From NCBI RefSeq assembly GCF_041734735.1, contig NC_134897.1:5622204-5686203 (forward strand): a stretch of DNA of 64,000 bases, written 5' to 3'. The notes beneath the pieces were generated by a model. It saw nothing but the letters and a program-made list of their open reading frames with translations, made no database searches and had not been told where the DNA came from. Both the position numbers and the translations under genes were made by a program. The stretch is from Babylonia areolata (lineage: Eukaryota > Mollusca > Gastropoda > Neogastropoda > Buccinidae). This document shows, in pieces, positions 57,696-64,000 of the stretch (positions within the stretch are counted from its first letter, which is position 1; each line of letters starts with the position of its first letter).

Positions 57696-58267
57696 TTGGG
57701 ACCTTTGACCTTTAACCTTAACTTGTCACCCTTTAGAAATCCAAAGGGAAGCTGGCCAAGATGTTCAGAATACTAAAGAAAACAAACAAACAAAAAAGTA
57801 AAACAATAATCCCAGTTACTGATCATTTGTCGAAATACAGTAGAACATGCATGATTTCAGTAGAGATAAATCTCGTCGAAATCACAACAGATTCATTGAT
57901 TAATTGGGACAGCTCTTTGTTGAAATTATCACTAATCATTACGAAAGCTCATCATTTTAAAGCGGTTGCACTGTTCTCAGTTTTAAACAAAACAAAAGAC
58001 CTCTTTTGAAAAATATTTTAATTTCGAGCTCTTATTCTTTTCAGTTGGGTATTTTAACCTAGTTGCAATATTTCGCAAATAAACGTTATCTAATTGTGTA
58101 AATTTGTGTTTGTATCACGTAATCTTATCTTTGTATCTGTCTTATGTCTGTCTCTCATCTCTATATCTCTGTTTCTCACTCCTTCCCAATCCATCTCTCG
58201 GTCTCTCTTACTTTCCTCGCATTTCTACCAGCAAAGTGTGTAAAAATAGATCACAAACCATGGGCGA

Positions 58268-58530
58268 TTCGCAAAGTAAGGCAATGCATGTGTTGTGTAA
58301 AGAAAGTGAGGCAGGTACACAATTTACGTGATGAATCAAGGCAATGCATGTGTTGTGTAAAGAAAGTGAGGCAGGTACACAATTTACGTGATGAATCAAG
58401 GCAATGCATGTGTTGTGTAAAGAAAGTGAGGCAGGTACACAATTTACGTGATGAATCAAGGCAATGCATGTGTTGTGTAAAGAAAGTGAGGCAGGTACAC
58501 AATTTACGTGATGAATCAAGGCAATTCGCG
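58268..58530. repeat. 60-bp tandem array, about four units, three of them identical
   Basis: Units caaggcaatgcatgtgttgt ... gtacacaatttacgtgatga repeat with an exact 60-bp period (58281-58520). As 60 is a multiple of 3, both strands show 20-residue repeat peptides (plus QCMCCVKKVRQVHNLRDESR). These are artefacts of the period unless transcription is shown. Confidence 0.95.
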
Positions 58531-58835
58531 TATTCTCTAACAACGTAGAGCAATCCACGTATTGGCTAACAGAATAATGCAATTCATGTATTGGCTAACA
58601 GAATAATGCAATCCACGTATTGGCTAACAGAATAATGCAATCCACGTATTGGCTAACAGAATAATGCAATTCATGTATTGTCACAAAAGTAATGCAGTTC
58701 ATGCTTTGTCTAACAATTTAATGTTGTTCGCGTATTGTATAACAAAGTAAGGCAATTCACATTTTGTCTAACAAAATAAGGCAATTCACATTTTGTCCAA
58801 CAAAAGAAGGCAATACACATTTTGTGTAACGTGTA
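58531..58835. repeat. 29-bp satellite, diverged, flanking the 60-bp array
   Basis: About ten units of aatgcaatccacgtattggc plus taacagaat, becoming more diverged to the right (aaggcaattcacattttgtc). The 60-bp unit looks like two such units fused and re-amplified (aaggcaatgcatgtgttgtg / gaggcaggtacacaatttac). Confidence 0.85.
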
Positions 58836-59700
58836 TAGCATGAATATTTTGCCCGAAATACACACATTTCTTGGTTTAAACATTGACACAACATATTGTA
58901 CAGACGGAATATTAGGAATATCCGAGGAAAAACAATATCCTCTCTCTCTTTCTCTCGTTCGCTTTCTTTCCTCTGAAATCGCTGCCCTTATTTCATGCTT
59001 CCACAATATTTGTTGTTGAACTTCATGTTGTCTTGTGTCTGCTGTAAGGTCTTCCGGAAGTCCCCCATATCCAATGAAACGGGAAAGTCGAACATTTACA
59101 CACAGAGCAGACACATTCTAAACCTGTTTGGTTTAAAGGGGTACGATGGACGAGTTAGATCGTTCGACTTTCAATCATGTGTTTTCATACTACTGCTATT
59201 ACAACTGTTCCTGCCACTGTCACTGCCACTGTCTGAACAACAACTATTTCTGCTGCTGCCTCAACAATAAAGCAACTAATATTACTACAACAACAACTAC
59301 TACTGCCGCTGCTGTTGCTGCTGCTGTTACTACTTCTGAAAACTTGTTGACAACATATTTTTTTTTCCAACTGAGCTGGAGATTGCTTCACTATGCACAA
59401 ACGCGTGACAATGGAGAACAATCAGAAACAGCAGTTCCCATATCATATGCGAAAAGACGTGATGCATACCCAACCACATGTATCCACATTGTTACAAAGA
59501 TGCAGAAAGAGATCAGTACTTATATTTAGGGTGGCTTTGAAAAGAGCTGTTAGAATATGTCTTTATTACCAAGTGTACCGGGGTCACAAGGAATATTGTG
59601 GGGGATAGTACATAACAAGGTACGAACATAAATCGAAAATCATATACAAACACAGATACAGTAGAAATTAGGATACATATATGTGAATATCAATACAAAA
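58836..59700. other. Intron-like DNA, no gene seen
   Basis: A CTG/ACT-rich low-complexity patch at 59200-59340 (actgccgctgctgttgctgc) gives Cys/Ala/Thr-rich spurious frames. Confidence 0.5.
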
Positions 59701-59714
59701 ACTTGTGCATACTC

Positions 59715-59770
59715 ACACATGCACGCACACGCACACACACACACATGCACACACACACACACACACACGT
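59715..59770. repeat. CA microsatellite
   Basis: Interrupted CA repeats with GCAC units from about 59718 to 59769. Confidence 0.85.
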
Positions 59771-59819
59771 TTGAACAGAAGCCGCATATTACATGTGGAT
59801 GGGGCTGATGACTAGATCT

Positions 59820-60450
59820 TCAGGTAAGTGGTGGTTGATTGCACAGTTCTATTTATCATACTGGATTTGTTCGAGAGACAGGGCATTGACTGCTTTGGGG
59901 AAAATGCTATTTGCGAAGCGATTGGTTTTCGTCCTTATACTTGTGTACCGTGGACCAGAGGGGAGCATCTCGAAAATCCCAAAATTTGGATGTGATTCGT
60001 CCTGGCTGATTGAGTAGCCGCTTATAATATATGTCGTTTGGAGAAGGTGGATCAGCCCCGGTAATCTTGGTGGCAGTTTTTACGGTACTGTTCAGGGCTG
60101 CAACTTCTGCCTTGGAAATGTTTCCGTACCAAACAGTAATAGCGAAGGTTGGCACACTTTCATTGACTGATCGGCAGAAATCAACCATGATTTCTTTTTC
60201 TAATTCCGAACTTTTTGAGGCACCGAAGAAAGTACAGGCACTGTTGTGCTTTCTTAACAATTTTTTTCCGTATTTTTCTCCAATTTCAAATCGTTGGAAA
60301 TGATCAATCCGAGAAATTTAAATTCGCTTATGATCTCTCTTTGCTTATCTTTAATGACAAGTGGTAAGGGGTCAGATCTGGTCTTCCTGAAATCTAAAAT
60401 TAATTCTTTTGTGTTTGATGAAACTACGGAGTTTGAGTTAGTCATATCAA
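59820..60450 (-). mobile_element. LINE fragment, post-RT region
   Basis: Minus strand: NTKELILDFRKTRSDPLPLV, EIISEFKFLGLIISNDLKLE (60250-60440), then SVNESVPTFAITVWYGNISK, AEVAALNSTVKTATKITGAD and NDIYYKRLLNQP. This is the region following the RT core in a common non-LTR family (STKTKELIVDFR...FLGxxIS...YxSVVESVLTF). One frame change near 60255. The 5' parts are absent. It lies just downstream, in the intron, of the Ig exon at 60662. Confidence 0.8.
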
Positions 60451-60661
60451 ATGACTAGACCTCACAACAAGAATAAATTGGACCAAAGGGATTATGTGCA
60501 ATGTCAAAGACAAAAAAGGAAAACGATTTAAGGAACAAGCATCCGGAAGTAGAAAACACTATTACCACGACAACACCATAAGCTCAGCATCTGCCTCTTA
60601 CGTGTTACATGTCTACCGTGCCAGAGGCACTTTTAGAAAGAGATGGGGCGTGGGTGGTCAC

Positions 60662-60804
60662 CTTCTCATCAGCACTGGTGGTCAGTTTGTTGCCCTCTTT
60701 GAACCAGTCCAGGTCATCAGGGGGGTAGTCCTGACCCGTGGCATTACAGCTCAGTTCCAGTCTGTTGTCCTTGTCCAACACGTCTGGACCTGACAGAGAT
60801 ATTG
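60662..60804 (-). CDS. Immunoglobulin-domain exon, N-terminal half
   Basis: Minus strand, 143 nt. The acceptor is strong (cctctctgtttttcag) and the donor good (aag|gtgacc). It encodes ISLSGPDVLDKDNRLELSCN, then ATGQDYPPDDLDWFKEGNKL and TTSADEK: the A-B-C strands of an Ig fold, with the first cysteine (LSCNATG) and the core tryptophan (DWFKEG). It opens with two bases of a codon (phase 1) and ends in phase 0. The next exon, 51940-52087, starts in phase 0 and supplies the second cysteine, so an intron of about 8.6 kb splits one domain. The N in CNATG is an N-glycosylation sequon. Confidence 0.82.
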
Positions 60805-61357
60805 CTGAAAAACAGAGAGGCCATTACTCAAGCAAGCAAGCAACAAACAAGCCAGATAAGAAGCTAGCAGTTAGATAATGAAACAATGAACTGACCAGCC
60901 AATGAGCTAATTAATAAAGTCCTTAAAGCATTTCTCTTTCACTACTCACTCACCCTGCCGTTCGAGCAGTTGGAACGAGTCTGTCCATTCATTCACGTTT
61001 CACCCCCCAACAACCACTTCACCTTCGCTAAAGTATATGTATGAGGGCATGCGAGTGTTCGCCACGTGTATCTTCACATTCCTAGTGACAGGCACAATTC
61101 CGCACAGATCACAAATAAAAAACAAAACAAAACACCAACAGTTGTGGACTGGGAAAGGTAAGACAGCAAATGTTTTACATTGTATTGTTTTGACATGAAA
61201 TCGACCAAAGAACCCACGAACAGCAATGTTTTATTTACCCGACAGAAAAGAGGCTCACAACCCTGTCCCGTGTCATGATTCAAGTGAGAAGGAATTCATT
61301 CAGTGAAACCATAGCTGCCAGAGACGCAATGTGTGGGCGGTCAGTATAGTGCATCAC
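60805..61357. other. Intron-like DNA
   Basis: No supported frame. CAAG-rich patch at 60830-60860. Confidence 0.45.
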
Positions 61358-61414
61358 CTCTACGGACCTGCAGCGCCTCGTCATGCTGCAGATGACATTC
61401 CTCTTCAAGGACAT
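61358..61414 (-). CDS. Candidate 57-nt exon of the Ig-domain gene
   Basis: Minus strand: acceptor gaccacagcttacag, donor gtagag|gtgatg. In the phase required by the next exon (60804) it is open and reads VLEEECHLQHDEALQVRR, with two bases before and one after, so both introns are phase 1 and the length is a multiple of 3. It is locally GC-rich. The acceptor has a weak pyrimidine tract, which lowers confidence. A plus-strand frame over the same bases (LVMLQMTFLFKDICKLWSGA) is the competing reading. Confidence 0.4.
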
Positions 61415-61881
61415 CTGTAAGCTGTGGTCAGGTGCTTGGGAGGTAGATTCTCGCACTTACAACTCAAGCATTTATGTCCCTTGCATATTCAAGATTTAAG
61501 TCCAGAGATCTCGCCACTCTGTACGCACGATTCCTCGTCACGATGATGATCCTGCGTACTAGTTTGGAACTATCCCCTCGTTGGACTGTACCCCGGTGTC
61601 ATTCTGGGCTAGTCTCGAATACCCTCAGGGTCGTTTGTGGCTCGCAGAGATCAACCATTCAGCACCTCTACCTCTCTCTACTTGGGACACGTCCCCTTTC
61701 TACAACTACATATCGGCAACGGGAATTGACATTTGTGCTGTCCACCTTTAAAAAATGCAAAGCATAAAAATGTTAACACAGTTCCTAAAACATGCGAATA
61801 AGATATATAGATCAATAATAGTATATAACCGTGAGTTATTTTCGCCCGACGCGCTGGCTGACAAAAACCAGTAATACTCAC

Positions 61882-61914
61882 AAGGTCTTGGTGCTGTGGT
61901 TGAAATCTCTCTTT
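61882..61914 (-). CDS. Candidate 33-nt microexon of the Ig-domain gene
   Basis: Minus strand: a very strong acceptor (gcatttctttgtcttctgtgcag preceded by more pyrimidines), 33 nt, and a consensus donor (ctt|gtgagt). In phase 1 it reads REISTTAPRP with two bases before and one after; length is divisible by 3. It is followed in compatible phase by the 57-nt exon at 61358-61414. No domain is expected in so short a piece; it would be a Thr/Pro-type linker. Confidence 0.48.
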
Positions 61915-63095
61915 CTGCACAGAAGACAAAGAAATGCAGAAGAAAACAGTGAACATAACATTTCTGTTTCTGGATAATCTAAACATTTAAATATACTTTC
62001 AACTGTCGTTTTTCGCACAAAACCAATTAACAGCACTGTCATTAATGCAAATCAAAATAAACATTTAAACACGTTACAGTAAGCTCGTGCTGGTATAAGA
62101 ACCCTGAAGGAAATGAATATTTTTCATTTGATTTGAATTTTACGTGGACTAAACAAGACATTCGTAAATCATTGCTCCATTACATAACGTTCAATCACGT
62201 GTCTTCCAAACTACAGTTGTATTGGCAGAAACGAATTTCTGTGGTTGATTCTAAGTAGCCATTCCAATTTTACATCCTATATTTCTTGACATAAATAATG
62301 CCTAGTCCCAGGCGATCTCCAGTTTTATTTTTTGTGTCCATTTTGTGTAATAATTGGTTACGTTGATCCAAAGTGAAACAAAATCATAATATATTTCGCT
62401 CATTTGCTTGCTGGCGCTCGTGGAAAATGTCCATATCACACTGATGTTAAATGTTGATACTGACTTTAAGTGACCGTCCAGATTCAGTCCTGGCATACAA
62501 TCAGCTTCATATCTACCATTCGACAGGCCTGTTCCTCCCACAGGCTGACTCTCTCTGGCTGTTTTTTTCCGTGTGTGTGTGTGTGTGGAGTAGAAGGGAT
62601 TGTGAGGTTGGAGGTTTGTGGTGGGGGGTGGATTGGTAGAGAGGACAGGTAGATGGTGTGAAGGTGGGTGACTGGGTGTGCGGCGTTGTGCTCTTTCGCG
62701 ATTTGTGTTGCCGAGCGACGTGTTCGTTGTGTTGGCTGAGCGACGTGTTCGTTGTGTTGGCTGAGCGACGTGTTCGTTGTGTCATCTTCTCATTTCTTCG
62801 TATTGCGCGAACAACACGTTCAAACGTAAATGTTATAAGGGAGATTACGCTTTATCATCATTGGTGTTATTATTGGTGTTATTATGTTGAGTGAAGATGT
62901 TGACATCACTGCTTACTTTCAATCGAGTTTTCTTTGTTTATGTTTGCATTGATGACATGTGTATATATTACGTGACAATTTAGCCACAGCCTTTTGAAAT
63001 TTTTCATGTGTCAATCTTCTTTGAAAAAAACAACAAACAATAAACTTTGTTGCTTACTTTTTTTTTTAATATTAAAACACGTTTTTAATCTCTGT
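61915..63095. other. Intron-like or intergenic DNA
   Basis: No frame with support. Contains a three-unit 25-bp tandem at 62706-62782 (separate entry) and a TG-rich patch at 62572-62590. Confidence 0.45.
62706..62782. repeat. 25-bp tandem, three units
   Basis: Three copies of gagcgacgtgttcgttgtgt with ggct/tgcc joints. Confidence 0.9.
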
Positions 63096-63099
63096 TTTA

Positions 63100-64000
63100 A
63101 AACAGACAATTGACACAAATGGTGGTGGTTCGTCCGTCAAGATCGACGAGGACCATCTAGTCATCCTCGGGGTGGGTGGGTTGGGCTGTGTGGGTACGCA
63201 GATGACTGGTCAGGCCAATCCGCGCCAGGAAGGTTCTGACGCAGTGTGGACAGGGGATGGTGGCGGCTGTCGGGGACTTGCTGGCACTGCTTTTCCTGGC
63301 CTGTCTGCGTTGCTCTGCTGCAGCGATTCTGTTGGCCTCACAGGATTTGGCGCCTTTGTGGGCAGCTGAACGCCACTTTGGTCTGTCCATTGCATTCAGC
63401 TCCCATGAGTCGTGGCTGATGTTGAAGGCCTTCAGAGAAGCTTTCAGAGTGTCTTTGAAGCGCTTCTTTTGGCCTCCATGGGAGCGCTTGCCATGTTGGA
63501 GTTCGCCGTACAGCAGTTTCTTGGGGAGCCGGTGGTCTGGCATGCGAACTACATGGCCTGCCCAGCTCAGTTGGGCCTGCATCAAGATGGTGTAGATGCT
63601 TCGCAAGTTTTCACGAGTGAGCACCTCTGTGTCAGGGATCTTCTCTTGCCACTTTATGCTGAGAAGTTTTCTGAGGCTGGTGGTGTGGAAATGGTTCAGC
63701 TTTTTGGCGTGGCGTTTGTAGACAGTTCATGATTCACATCCATAGAGCAGTGTGGTGAGAACTATGGCCTTGTATACTTTGAGCTTCGTCTCCAGGGTGA
63801 TGCCTCTCCTGTTCCAAACGTTCTTATGGAGTCTGCCGAGTCTGGCATTCACCTCGCCGTCGATGACAACTGTGCGAGAGAGTGTACTGCCCAGGTATGT
63901 GAACTTGTCCACCGCGCTCAGTCGTTGCCCGTTGATGAAGATGTTTGGTTCAACGTCAGGCTTTCCTGGAGCTGGCTGGTGCATCACCTCAGTCTTCTTT
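63100..64000 (-). mobile_element. 3' end of an APE-type LINE, related to the one at window start
   Basis: Minus strand, continuing beyond the window end. It shows NGQRLSAVDKFTYLGSTLSR, EVNARLGRLHKNVWNRRGIT, KAIVLTTLLYGCES, then LSWAGHVVRMPDHRLPKKLL and YGELQHGKRSHGGQKKRFKD. The C-terminus is a C2H2 finger (CPHCVRTFLARIGLTSHLRT then H) before the stop at 63157. One in-frame TGA near 63734 stands where relatives have Trp (CES-stop-TVYKR). Otherwise open, so this copy is younger than the one at 1-3650. The right part of the RT lies outside the window. Confidence 0.85.
63157..63624 (-). CDS. LINE ORF2 C-terminal part with C2H2 zinc finger
   Basis: 155 codons open from an internal Met (63624) to the stop at 63157. 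It covers the post-RT region with WAGHVVRMPDHRLPKKLLYG, a lysine/arginine-rich middle (KKRFKDTLKASLKAF; RQARKSSASKS) and a C-terminal C2H2 finger with C-x2-C and H-x3-H spacing. The finger probably helps bind the element RNA or target DNA; this is inference. It is a fragment of the LINE above, not a host gene. Confidence 0.75.
   Translation of the reverse strand: MLTRENLRSIYTILMQAQLSWAGHVVRMPDHRLPKKLLYGELQHGKRSHGGQKKRFKDTLKASLKAFNISHDSWELNAMDRPKWRSAAHKGAKSCEANRIAAAEQRRQARKSSASKSPTAATIPCPHCVRTFLARIGLTSHLRTHTAQPTHPEDD

Noticed and set aside
58268-58530. CRISPR-like array
   Set aside because: Units are contiguous without spacers and the genome is eukaryotic.
58144-58582. Repeat-peptide frames on both strands
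   Set aside because: The 60-bp unit is a multiple of three, so both strands show periodic peptides; no start context, domain or splice support.
59793-59834. Plus-strand exon ending at the gtaagt near 59825
   Set aside because: The stretch lies at the 3' end of a minus-strand LINE fragment and the upstream acceptor follows a CA microsatellite; chance is more likely.
61441-61767. Plus-strand frame of 97 codons
   Set aside because: No domain and no splice context; lies in what looks like an intron of the minus-strand Ig gene.

Overview
The window reads as nuclear DNA from an animal, most likely a marine gastropod mollusc. It is AT-rich and full of dinucleotide microsatellites, minisatellites, degraded APE-type LINEs of several lineages and tRNA-derived SINEs. 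One SINE family carries a B box followed by a conserved tail that I associate with gastropod genomes. No rRNA, canonical tRNA gene, CRISPR array, operon or prokaryotic signal was seen. The species is inferred from repeat style, not proven.

Layout. 1-3650 is a minus-strand LINE (endonuclease plus reverse transcriptase, RT), and 63100-64000 holds the 3' end of a relative. 3650-6300 is mostly unique, with a candidate CpG/YY1/NRF-1-like promoter near 5430. 6300-28400 is a graveyard of LINE pieces, SINEs, a microsatellite-bearing repeat (three copies) and a modular dispersed family (about five copies, one of them a composite with inverted arms). 28625-32519 is bounded by two 858-859 bp inverted arms around a 2.2 kb spacer, an undescribed-looking long-inverted-repeat element. 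A GC-rich candidate exon ends 8 bp before it. 33200-43500 has SINEs, two degraded LINEs and a 1.8 kb array of a 22-bp minisatellite. 43600-62000 appears to be part of one host gene on the minus strand.

The host gene was assembled from splice signals and reading phase. Two exons (60662-60804 and 51940-52087) together encode one complete immunoglobulin domain, split by a phase-0 intron of about 8.6 kb and flanked by phase-1 introns. Small phase-compatible exons lie upstream (33 and 57 nt) and downstream (24 nt, possibly 62 nt). The long intron contains, on the same strand, the most striking object in the window: a pogo/Tigger-type transposase C-terminal region read continuously into a proline-rich linker, an OTU-type cysteine protease domain and a PHD-like zinc finger (54955-56611). 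The intron also holds a 43-bp satellite, a nested 60/29-bp satellite and a LINE fragment. Between the Ig exon and the 24-nt exon lie a broken Ty3/Gypsy-like LTR fossil (gag and protease start), a Tc1/mariner remnant and a CXC-like cysteine-rich mobile-element protein fragment.

No complete host gene is contained in the window. All splice calls are made by eye and need transcript support.
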